Source: Olivibacter sitiensis DSM 17696
GTDB taxonomy: Bacteria; Bacteroidota; Bacteroidia; Sphingobacteriales; Sphingobacteriaceae
Direction: 5' to 3'
NCBI RefSeq assembly: GCF_000427965.1
Contig: NZ_ATZA01000001.1
Coordinates: forward strand, 186,001 to 250,000
Length of the DNA stretch: 64,000 nt
Shown here: in pieces, positions 7,578 through 15,400 of the stretch
Layout of the letters: every line of letters begins with the position of its first letter
Position numbering within the stretch: position 1 is the stretch's first letter
Translations under genes and position numbers: made by a program
The notes under the pieces: model-generated
The model's input: the letters and a program-made list of their open reading frames with translations, nothing else
Database searches by the model: none
What the model was told of the DNA's origin: nothing

Positions 7578-7670
7578 ACCTTAAAGCTGGCGCTGAATTT
7601 CCTGCGTTCTTTTCTTATTTTCAACTGCTGATTTAAACATTTATGCAGTTGTCCAATATTTGGGTAGTAT
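7578..7670 (-). mobile_element. Truncated 5' end of a second IS3-family element
   Basis: On the minus strand this segment resembles 8012-8106 (roughly 80 percent by eye): the same outer end, the same AT-rich leader and the first dozen codons of orfA (KIRKERRKFSASFK). It then breaks off into unrelated sequence. It is a fragment of a related but not identical element, joined end to end with the truncated orfB described next. Confidence 0.6.
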
Positions 7671-7779
7671 GATAGTAGTAATAATTACTGCGCGGAAGGC
7701 CCAAAAGTCTGCACTGATCCGAAACGCTGATCTTTCTCTCGGACGGGGAAACCAGTTTGCGTTTCTCTTCCATACTCAT
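7641..7779 (-). pseudogene. IS3-family orfB, N-terminal fragment only
   Basis: The frame starts in an ATGA overlap with orfA and reads MSMEEKRKLVSPSERKISVS then DQCRLLGLPRAV, the usual opening of an IS3 OrfB. At about 7670 it crosses into the end of another IS copy and stops at 7641. The DDE catalytic domain is absent, so the element cannot move by itself. Confidence 0.65.
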
Positions 7780-8108
7780 TTCCCCAACACTTTTTTTAAG
7801 AAATCTACCTGGACCTGTAATTCCCCTATCTTGGAATACAACTCTTTTTCCTTTGAATCTTCCTTCTCTTCTTTCTTTTCACCAGCGAATACCTGTTCGG
7901 CATCGGCCAGAAATTCACGTTTCCAGGTATTGATCTGGGTGGGATGCAGCTCATATTTCACTGCCAGTTCCTGAATGGTCTGTTGCTCTTTGATCGCTTC
8001 TATGGCTACCTTCGCCTTAAAGCCCGCACTGAATTTTCTACGTTCCTTTTTCATTTTCAACTGCTAATTTAAACATTTAAGCAGCTGTCCAGTTTTTGGG
8101 GAGTACTA
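7669..8108 (-). mobile_element. IS3-family element, 3'-truncated
   Basis: It comprises an outer end near 8108 (minus-strand sequence TACTCCCCAAAAACTGGACA), an intact orfA and the first 35 or so codons of orfB. The orfB remainder and the other end are missing. A run of seven A followed by G (complement of 7790-7797) near the end of orfA is the usual -1 frameshift site of the family. Confidence 0.7.
7776..8060 (-). CDS. IS3-family transposase OrfA
   Basis: A 94-residue protein with the helix-turn-helix region of IS3/IS911 OrfA (FSAGFKAKVAIEAIKEQQTI, then ELAVKYELHPTQINTWKREF) followed by a leucine-zipper-like tail (LYSKIGELQVQVDFLKKVL). The length and both regions are complete. The orfA stop overlaps the orfB ATG, and a slippery A-run lies just before it, as expected for OrfAB fusion by frameshift. 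Because orfB is cut short, OrfA is probably a non-functional leftover or at most a DNA-binding protein. Confidence 0.85.
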   Translation of the reverse strand: MKMKKERRKFSAGFKAKVAIEAIKEQQTIQELAVKYELHPTQINTWKREFLADAEQVFAGEKKEEKEDSKEKELYSKIGELQVQVDFLKKVLGK

Positions 8109-8452
8109 TATTCGACCCATATTGCCTAATAGTTCGGTAAAAAGCCGCAAAAGCGGCACCATAGGCTACTAATACCGGACTAATATAGGCAAAGAGCGTA
8201 CTCTGGATCAGATGTGAGACTAAAGCAGAAAGACCAAAGACTAGAGCAAGTGGGCGTGTGGCACTTGTAAGGCTTTCTGAAAGGGAAAACATTCATAGTA
8301 GCAGAAACAGGCGTGCACGTTGCTATGCAGGCCCTGCCCATTCCATGGCAATGGAAACAGGGCAAGGGCTGCTCCACCGATCATGCAGGCAGTGCCGAGC
8401 AGGGACTGGTTCAAGTTTTGGTGAGGGGAACAGCTGTGGGCTAACTTGGACC

Positions 8453-8506
8453 TACAGATAAATAGAAGCTTGCAACTTCGGTAGGGTAGCAAGTTGAAAA
8501 CTTGCT
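8453..8506. repeat. REP-like double-hairpin element, copy 2
   Basis: After TACAGATAAATA comes a hairpin GAAGC/ACTTC with loop TTGCA (8465-8479, one mismatched pair), then an 8-bp hairpin AGCAAGTT/AACTTGCT with loop GAA (8488-8506). The sequence around it (about 8405-8565) is similar to 30869-30950 and 30968-31042, so a larger repeat of which these hairpins are part occurs twice, with its halves in the opposite order. Confidence 0.65.
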
Positions 8507-8621
8507 TTTATTGGAGAGCCCGAGTTAACCAGCCCGCACGTGGCCATTACCCCGAAACTCGCGCCAGCTGAGGAGCTTGCGGACGGTAGAATTGCGGCGC
8601 AGGCAGGCGGAACTATGCAGG

Positions 8622-8743
8622 GCGGCCTTGGAAAGTTTGCGTCTCGGGATTTTGGTAGCTTGTGGATCAAAGGGATGGATGCAGCGAAGCCTAGCGTCCA
8701 TCTGGTAGAGGGCACCAAAATCCAGCAAACTTTCCACAGCCGC
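8622..8743. repeat. 122-base interrupted hairpin
   Basis: Paired arms are GCGGC (8622-8626) with GCCGC (8739-8743), GGAAAGTTTGC (8630-8640) with GCAAACTTTCC (8725-8735), and GGATTTTGGT (8647-8656) with ACCAAAATCC (8714-8723). Further complementarity (GATGGA and TCCATC) continues towards the tip. Such an extended, multi-stem hairpin could be a MITE-like element or a structured RNA. Confidence 0.75.
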
Positions 8744-8793
8744 AAAAGCAGTTTATTCGCTTTTGGTTTGCTTTCAAAGGTGCTCATGAGCTC

Positions 8794-8854
8794 GTCCCGA
8801 CAGCTGTCGGGACTCGGTTTTGCCTACTTTTTTCTGCTTTGGCAAAAAAGTAGG
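8794..8854. repeat. 20-base palindrome followed by an A/T-arm hairpin
   Basis: 8794-8813 is a perfect palindrome (GTCCCGACAG and its complement, no loop). It is followed by CCTACTTTTTT (8823-8833) and AAAAAAGTAGG (8844-8854). The second hairpin could act as a weak terminator in either direction ahead of radA. Confidence 0.7.
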
Positions 8855-8905
8855 TGCCCTGTCGCGGCAAGAGCGACGGAAGGGAAAGAGCGGAGGGAAA
8901 AAACC

Positions 8906-8933
8906 GTATAGACGTAACACCTTACGTCTATAC
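8906..8933. repeat. 28-base REP-like palindrome, second copy
   Basis: Perfect 12-base arms GTATAGACGTAA (8906-8917) and TTACGTCTATAC (8922-8933) with a 4-base centre CACC. Compared with the copy at 3390-3417, arm positions 4 and 10 differ and both changes are matched on the other arm. It ends 17 bases before the radA promoter box. Confidence 0.88.
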
Positions 8934-8950
8934 TAAACCATTAAATTCCC

Positions 8951-8958
8951 TATCTTTG
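8951..8958 (+). promoter_or_regulatory. Bacteroidota -7 promoter box for radA
   Basis: TATCTTTG fits the TAnnTTTG box and ends only 6 bases before the radA ATG, which would make the transcript nearly leaderless. No TTG is seen at the -33 position, where the REP-like palindrome now lies. Confidence 0.5.
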
Positions 8959-8964
8959 ACCTCC

Positions 8965-10347
8965 ATGGCAAAAGCAAAAACCGTCTATTACTGTCAGAAC
9001 TGCGGCTACGAGTCGGCCAAGTGGCTGGGCAAGTGCCCCTCGTGCAACGAGTGGAACACCTTGGTGGAGGAACTGGCGGAGAAGACCACCAGCAAGGTGC
9101 CCGACTGGCGCGTGAGCCAGACCAGGGAAAGCGGCCGAACCAGCAAGGCCGCCATCATCCACGAGATCGTGTACTCGGAAGAGCAGCGACTGGTGACGCC
9201 CGATACCGAACTGAACAGGGTGCTGGGTGGGGGCATCGTACTGGGCTCTTTGGTGCTCATAGGCGGAGAGCCCGGTATAGGTAAATCCACCCTGATGCTG
9301 CAGGTGGCGCTCAATATGCCCAACGTCAAGACCCTGTACGTCTCCGGCGAAGAGAGCGAATCGCAGTTGAAGATGCGTGCCGAAAGGCTCAACCAGTCCT
9401 CCCGTGCCAATTGTTATATCCTCACGGAAACCTCCACCCAGCAGATCTTTAAGCAGATAGCCCAGGTGGAACCACAGGTGGTCATCATAGATTCCATCCA
9501 GACCCTGCATTCGTCCCACATAGACTCTACGCCGGGCAGCGTGTCGCAGGTGCGCGAGTGCACGGCAGAGCTCTTGCGCTTTGCCAAGGAATCGGGCACG
9601 CCGGTGTTCATCATAGGGCACATCACCAAGGAGGGGAGCATAGCCGGCCCCAAGGTGCTGGAGCATATGGTAGATACCGTGCTGCAGTTTGAGGGCGATA
9701 GGCATCACGTGTACCGTATCATCCGAGCCGTGAAGAACAGGTTTGGCAGCTCGTCCGAACTGGGGATCTACGAGATGCACGGAACGGGATTGCGGGAGGT
9801 ATCCAATCCTTCGGAGATCCTGCTTTCCGAGCGGGAAGCCAGTTTGAGCGGCATCGCCATTGCGGGGGTGCTGGAAGGCGTGCGGCCCATGTTGGTGGAG
9901 GTGCAGGCCTTGGTGAGCAACTCGGCCTATGGCACTCCGCAGCGTTCGTCCACGGGCTACGATACCAAGCGGATGAACATGCTGCTGGCGGTATTGGAAA
10001 AGCGATTCGGTTTCCGGCTCAGCATGCAGGATGTCTTTCTGAACATCGCCGGGGGCATCCGGGTAGAAGACCCCGCCATTGATATGGCCGTGATAGCCGC
10101 CATCATTTCCTCCCAGCAGGATATGCCCATCGTGCAGCAGATGGCTTTTATCGGTGAGGTGGGGCTCTCGGGAGAGATCCGTGCCGTCACCCGCATAGAC
10201 CAGCGCATAGCAGAGTGCGAGAAATTGGGATTCGAGCGGGTGTTCATCCCCCGTTATAACAAAAAGGGCCTCGTGCTCGAAAAATACAGCGTGAAAATCA
10301 CCTTGGTAGCCACCGTAGAAGAGCTGTTTGGGCATCTATTTGGCTAG
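8965..10347 (+). CDS. radA: DNA repair protein RadA
   Basis: A 460-residue protein with the full RadA plan. It has an N-terminal C4 zinc finger (Cys10, Cys13, Cys24, Cys27), a RecA-like ATPase core with the Walker A motif GGEPGIGKST at about residues 100-109, the RadA-specific KNRFG motif, and a Lon-protease-like C-terminal domain (from about residue 290). RadA is a helicase that promotes branch migration during recombination and processing of stalled forks. The start at 8965 (MAKAKTVYYC) places the zinc finger where expected; the longer open frame from 8854 runs through repeats and the promoter box and is rejected. The gene is a single unit after the accessory stretch. Confidence 0.95.
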   Translation: MAKAKTVYYCQNCGYESAKWLGKCPSCNEWNTLVEELAEKTTSKVPDWRVSQTRESGRTSKAAIIHEIVYSEEQRLVTPDTELNRVLGGGIVLGSLVLIGGEPGIGKSTLMLQVALNMPNVKTLYVSGEESESQLKMRAERLNQSSRANCYILTETSTQQIFKQIAQVEPQVVIIDSIQTLHSSHIDSTPGSVSQVRECTAELLRFAKESGTPVFIIGHITKEGSIAGPKVLEHMVDTVLQFEGDRHHVYRIIRAVKNRFGSSSELGIYEMHGTGLREVSNPSEILLSEREASLSGIAIAGVLEGVRPMLVEVQALVSNSAYGTPQRSSTGYDTKRMNMLLAVLEKRFGFRLSMQDVFLNIAGGIRVEDPAIDMAVIAAIISSQQDMPIVQQMAFIGEVGLSGEIRAVTRIDQRIAECEKLGFERVFIPRYNKKGLVLEKYSVKITLVATVEELFGHLFG

Positions 10348-10408
10348 GGCGTTTTCTTATTGAATACGGCCAAAGTGTAAAAATGATGTGGCAAATTCAC
10401 GAGAAATT

Positions 10409-10439
10409 TTGTATACAGGGACACTTTATGCTACTTTTG
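10409..10439 (+). promoter_or_regulatory. Bacteroidota promoter (TTG-N20-TACTTTTG)
   Basis: TTG at 10409-10411 and TACTTTTG at 10432-10439 with 20 bases between are a full match to the Bacteroidota -33/-7 arrangement. It decides against the GTG start at 10388 for the following gene, because that start lies upstream of the promoter. Confidence 0.7.
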
Positions 10440-10441
10440 CA

Positions 10442-10861
10442 ATGATGGCGGCAAAGTGTTTCAATTTCTTTATGCTACTAGTGTTCGTAAATACGATTAC
10501 GTATTTCCCGCAGAGTAGCTTGAGAGGAATGGGCGGGCAGTACGCCGTGAATGCCTACCTTTCAGGATCGTCCGAGGCGGATATGCCGGAATTTGATGGC
10601 GATACGCTGTTGGAATGCCTGCTGAACGATGTGCTCGAACTGCCCTTGCACGAGACCGATCCCGATCCCGATCTATTTACCAAGATATTGTCTTTTCTGG
10701 GCAACCTGATATGCAGTACCCCGCTATGGGTATATCAGGTCAGCCTAATTCCGCTCTTGGCCTTGCTATCTTCTAAGGTCGTTTTTAGCATAGCACATTC
10801 TTCCAAGCTGAAACACCTGCTTGGCTATTATACCTTTCTTTTCCGATTAAAACCTTTTTAA
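10442..10861 (+). CDS. Hypothetical membrane protein
   Basis: With a start at 10442 the product has 139 residues: a hydrophobic N-terminal helix (CFNFFMLLVFVNTITYF), an acidic middle (SEADMPEFDGDTLLECLLND and following), and a second pair of hydrophobic segments near residues 93-120. I do not recognise a family. The start rests on the promoter at 10409-10439; a later ATG at 10472 is possible and would leave a more normal leader. The gene stands alone between radA and the efflux genes. The 224 bases after it show nothing of note. Confidence 0.5.
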   Translation: MMAAKCFNFFMLLVFVNTITYFPQSSLRGMGGQYAVNAYLSGSSEADMPEFDGDTLLECLLNDVLELPLHETDPDPDLFTKILSFLGNLICSTPLWVYQVSLIPLLALLSSKVVFSIAHSSKLKHLLGYYTFLFRLKPF

Positions 10862-11085
10862 TCTTTTTGTTATTTAATGAGATGGTCGATAGGGCGTCAT
10901 AATGGGATTATGATGGCACTACACGAATGAACTGATTTAGAGATCATAATTAATTAACTCAAAGATTTTTATAGGGAACATCCAAGGGCTCGTATGGCTA
11001 TTTGATATATGCCGCCTTGCCTGCTGGATGGAGCACCTTAAGCAGTCGAACATAAAGACTCCCAATTACAATAAAAACTTATTAT

Positions 11086-12228
11086 ATGCTGATGAAAAAA
11101 GCGTGGTCCTATTTGTGGATGCCGATATTATGCGTGTTTGCCTGTAAATCTAGCGGAAGTAATTCCAGCACGGCAGATGGAGAGAAGGGGAAGCAAGTGC
11201 CCGTGGTGACCTTGAGCACCATAGACACGGTGCTATATACCGATTATATAGCGGATATACAGGCCGTGAAGAACGTGGAAGTGCGTTCTAGGCTGCAGGG
11301 CTTCTTGGACCAGATCTATGTGGATGAGGGTGCTGCCGTGACCAAGGGGCAGATCCTGTTCAAGATAAACGATGAAGAATATAGGGCAGAGGTATCCAAG
11401 GCACAGGCCGCGTTGAACAATGCCATTGCCGATGCCAAGATCGTGGAAGTGGAAGCCACACGCGTGAAAGCGCTGGTGGATAAGAACATCATCTCCAAGA
11501 CAGACCTGGACGTGGCGCAGGCGCAGTTGAATGCGGCACAGGCCAGGGTGCAGGAAGCGCGAAGTGTACTGCAACATGCCCAGACAAGGCTGAGCTTTAC
11601 CAACGTGCGCTCGCCCTTCAATGGCCGGATAGACCGCATACCGCTCAAGGTGGGTAGCCTGCTGGGCGAGGGGGCGCTGTTGACCACCGTATCCGACTTG
11701 CAGGAGGTATTTGCCTATTTTGATATCTCCGAGACGGAGTATTTGCAGAATATAGCTAGCAAACAAAATGAAAGCATCCTGGCGCAACCCGTGAAGCTCA
11801 CATTGGCGGATGGGCAGGAGTATCCCTATGAAGGGCGGGTGGAACTGGCAGAATCGGAGTTTGAGGCATCTACGGGCTCTATTTCCCTAAGGGCCAGGTT
11901 CCCCAATCCGGATAGGTTGTTGAAGCACGGCGCCACAGGCAAGGTAAAACTGCCTCATCGCCTCGAGGGAGCGCTCATTGTGCCACAAAAGGCCGTGTTT
12001 GAGATTCAGGATCATACCTATGTATATGTCTTGGCCGATTCCAATAAGGTGAAAATGCACAGCTTTGAGGCAGGGCCAAGGTTAGGTTATTTTTACCTCA
12101 TCAATAGCGGACTGAAGGCAGGACAAAAGATTGTGTACGAAGGTTCCCAGGGACTGAAAGACGGTGCTACCGTGCGCCCGCGTCCCGTTTCTTTCGATAG
12201 CCTTTTGGTGCATCAGGACATGAATTAA
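11086..12228 (+). CDS. RND efflux periplasmic adaptor (AcrA/MexA family), lipoprotein
   Basis: A 380-residue membrane fusion protein. It has a signal peptide with a lipobox-like end (PILCVFAC, Cys20), a biotinyl-lipoyl-like half motif (VEVRSRLQGFLDQIYVDEGA), a long helical hairpin (about residues 95-165, rich in A, Q and V), the second lipoyl half (FTNVRSPFNGRIDRIPLKVG), and beta-barrel and membrane-proximal domains up to the C-terminus. Adaptors of this type bridge an inner-membrane RND pump and an outer-membrane channel, and both partners follow in the next gene. The gap to that gene is 180 bases. ATG 11092 is an equally good start. Confidence 0.92.
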   Translation: MLMKKAWSYLWMPILCVFACKSSGSNSSTADGEKGKQVPVVTLSTIDTVLYTDYIADIQAVKNVEVRSRLQGFLDQIYVDEGAAVTKGQILFKINDEEYRAEVSKAQAALNNAIADAKIVEVEATRVKALVDKNIISKTDLDVAQAQLNAAQARVQEARSVLQHAQTRLSFTNVRSPFNGRIDRIPLKVGSLLGEGALLTTVSDLQEVFAYFDISETEYLQNIASKQNESILAQPVKLTLADGQEYPYEGRVELAESEFEASTGSISLRARFPNPDRLLKHGATGKVKLPHRLEGALIVPQKAVFEIQDHTYVYVLADSNKVKMHSFEAGPRLGYFYLINSGLKAGQKIVYEGSQGLKDGATVRPRPVSFDSLLVHQDMN

Positions 12229-12408
12229 TACTAGGCTAAATTAGTGTCCTTCTATCATGTCGCCTGGCTTTGTGCGCTCAATAGAAAAATGCTCATTTAC
12301 CCATTAGTAAACTGCGCTTTTTCTCGTTTCGTGCGCCTTGCCAGACACCATGCCAGCTTGGTCACTGACTTTATGGACAGACTTTAAATTATAATTTATT
12401 CCATTATT

Positions 12409-15400
12409 ATGGTTGAAACATTCATAAGAAGGCCGATACTTTCATTGGTTATTTCCATATTTATTACCCTTTTGGGTATTCTTTCCTTATTTACGCTACC
12501 CACTACCCAATTCCCCGATATCGTGCCGCCATCGGTTACCGTCAGCGCCAATTACAATGGCGCCAATGCCGAGGTATGTGCCGATGCGGTGGCCATTCCC
12601 CTGGAAAGGGCCATCAATGGTGTGCCCGGTATGACCTATATGTCTACCGTGACCACCAACAACGGCGATACGCGCATCACCATCTTCTTTGACGTAGAGA
12701 CCGATCCTGATATTGCGGCCGTCAACGTGCAGAACCGGGTCACGACCGTCTTGGACGAGCTGCCGGAAGAGGTAATACGGGCAGGTGTGGTCACCGAAAA
12801 GGAGATCAACAGCATGCTCATGTACCTCAACATCTATAGCGAGGCCGAGGATGCGGATGAGCGTTTTATATACAACTTCACGGACATCAATATCCTGAAG
12901 GAGCTGAAGCGGATTGATGGGGTAGGCTATGCCGAGATCATGGGCTTTAAGGACTATGCCATCCGGGTATGGCTGAAGCCCGATAAGCTCGTGGCCTACA
13001 ACGTGTCCAGCGAGGAGATCATTACCTCCTTGCGGGCGCAGAACGTGGAGGCAGCCCCCGGGCAGACGGGAGTGGGCTCGGGCAGGCGTGTCAACATGCA
13101 GCAGTACGTGCTGCGCTATCCCGGGCGCTTCAATACGCCCGAGCAGTACGGAAACATCCCGCTGCGGGCCAATCCGGACGGCTCCATCTTGCGGGTGAAG
13201 GACGTGGCCGAACTGGAATTCGGTTCCATTGAGTACGAGATGGCCTCCAAGATAGACGGCAAGCCCTCTGCGGCCATCATGATCAAGCAACTGCCGGGAT
13301 CCAACGCGCAGGATGTAATAGAGCGGATAAAAGTCCGCCTGGAAGAGCTGAAAGACAGCTCGTTCCCCCCGGGCATGCAATATTCCATGGGCTATGATGT
13401 ATCCCGCTTTCTGGATGCCTCCATTGCCGAGGTATTGCATACGCTCTTTGAGGCCTTTATACTGGTGTTTCTGGTCGTCTATATCTTTCTACAAGATTTC
13501 CGTTCCACGCTGATTCCCGGCCTGGCCGTGCCCGTCTGTTTGGTAGGCGCTTTGTTCGTCATGAACCTGATGGGCTTTTCCATCAATCTGCTTACCCTGT
13601 TTGCGCTGGTGCTGGCCATAGGTATCGTCGTGGACGATGCCATCGTGGTGGTGGAGGCCGTGCACGTCAAGATGGAAGAGGGGCTCCCTCCGCTGGAGGC
13701 AACCATCGCCGCCATGAAGGATATTACCTCGGCCATCATCGCCATTACCCTCGTCATGGCTGCCGTGTTTGTCCCCGTTGCCTTTTTGGGGGGGCCGGTC
13801 GGTATTTTCTATCGGCAGTTTTCGCTCACCTTGGCGGGCTCCATCCTCATATCGGGTATCAATGCGCTGTCGCTCACGCCAGCGCTCTGCGCTCTTATAC
13901 TGAAGCCGATGGATCATCACGGTGAGCATAAGCCCAAGGGGGTGATGGGCAAATTCTTCGCGGGCTTCAACCGTTGGTACAACCGGATTTCGGTCAAATA
14001 CCTTGGCCTGCTAGGTCGGATTACCGGCAGGCGGGGCATCACCTTATTGGTGCTCGTCATATTCTTCGTGGCCACGTGGGGCGCTGCGCGCATCCTCCCC
14101 TCGGGTTTTATCCCTACGGAAGACCAGGGGATGATCTACGTGAACGTCACCACCCCGGCAGGGGCCAGTGTGGACAGAACGGAGGCCGTGCTAGACCAGA
14201 TAGATAAAGTGGTGCGGGGGGAAGAGGCGGTAGAAAGCTTCTCCTCCCTGGCGGGGTACAGCATCGCCAACGAAGTGTCGGGAGCGGCCTATGGAATGGG
14301 GATGATCAACCTCAAGCCCTGGGAAGACCGGGATGTATCCGTGCAGCAGGTGATAGACATGCTGGAGGAGAAAACCGCCGATATTGCCGATGCCGACATC
14401 GAGTTTTTCCCGCCGCCCACGGTACCCGGTTTTGGGAATGCCAGTGGTTTTGAGCTGAGGCTATTGGATAGGAGCGGGAGCGACGATCTGGGGAAACTAT
14501 CCATTGTCATGAGCGATTTCGTGCAGCAGCTGAACGACGCGCCCGAACTGAAAACGGCCTATACCAGCTTCAACTCCGAGTTTCCGCAGTACCTCATCAA
14601 TGTGGACTATGACAAGGCGGCCAAGCTGGGGGTCAGCGTGGAGAATGCCATGACGACCCTGCAGACCTTGCTGGGAAGCTTCTACGCGACCAATTTCATC
14701 CGTTATGGGCAAATGTATAAGGTGATGGTACAGGCCTCGCCAGACTACCGGAACAGCCCGGAGCAGGTGTTGCAATTGTTCGTGAAGAACGACAAGGGAG
14801 GCATGGTGCCTTTCTCGTCCTTTGTGCAGATGGACCGCATCTATGGGCCGGAGCAGTTGACCCGGTACAATATGTTTACCTCGGCCATGATCAACGGGGA
14901 GCAGGCAGAGGGCTACAGCAGTGGGCAGGCCATTGAGGTGGTGGAGCGCATAGCCAGCGAAACGCTCCCGCAGGGCTATGACATAGAGTGGTCGGGCATC
15001 ACCAGGGAGGAGATCATATCGGGCAATCAGGCGCTTTATATCTTCGCTTTGTGTATCCTATTTGTCTACCTATTGCTGGCCGCACAGTACGAGAGCTTCC
15101 TTCTGCCGCTGGCCGTCATCCTGAGCTTGCCGGTCGGTATATTTGGTGCCTTCTTTTTATTGAAGGTCTGTGGCCTTGAGAACAATATCTATGCACAGGT
15201 GGCACTCATCATGCTCATCGGCTTGCTGGGCAAGAATGCCATATTGATCATCGAGTTTGCCGAGCTGCGGCGCAAGGAGGGTATGGATATCCTCACGGCT
15301 GCCAAAGAAGGAGCAGTGGCCAGATTACGACCTATCTTGATGACCTCCTTCGCTTTCAATGCGGGGCTCATTCCTTTGGTGATCGCCTCGGGTGCCGGCG

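Larger units (their letters stand above)
8109..8964. other. Non-coding stretch packed with inverted repeats, upstream of radA
   Basis: About 850 bases between the IS fragment and radA. Several frames are open on both strands here (for example 8540-8911 plus and 8241-8492 minus), but their translations look like read-through of repeats rather than proteins. The identifiable contents are a double-hairpin element, a 122-base hairpin, a 20-base palindrome, an A/T-arm hairpin, a 28-base REP-like palindrome and a promoter box, each listed separately. Confidence 0.6.

Noticed and set aside
8077-8492. Overlapping minus-strand frames beyond the IS3 fragment
   Set aside because: They read through the IS end and the double-hairpin repeat and look like chance open frames in GC-richer sequence.
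8540-8911. 123-residue plus-strand frame upstream of radA
   Set aside because: It runs straight through the large hairpin, the palindrome and the A/T-arm hairpin; no protein-like pattern or start signal is seen.
2449-8950. Possible CRISPR array among the many repeats
   Set aside because: No regularly spaced identical repeats with unique spacers and no cas genes; the repeats are palindromic and dispersed.
8950-10335. 461-residue minus-strand frame opposite radA
   Set aside because: A shadow of radA: rich in H, Q, G and D without any fold-like pattern, while the plus frame is a complete RadA.
12496-13440. 314-residue minus-strand frame opposite the RND pump
   Set aside because: A shadow of a well-conserved coding frame; no motifs of its own.
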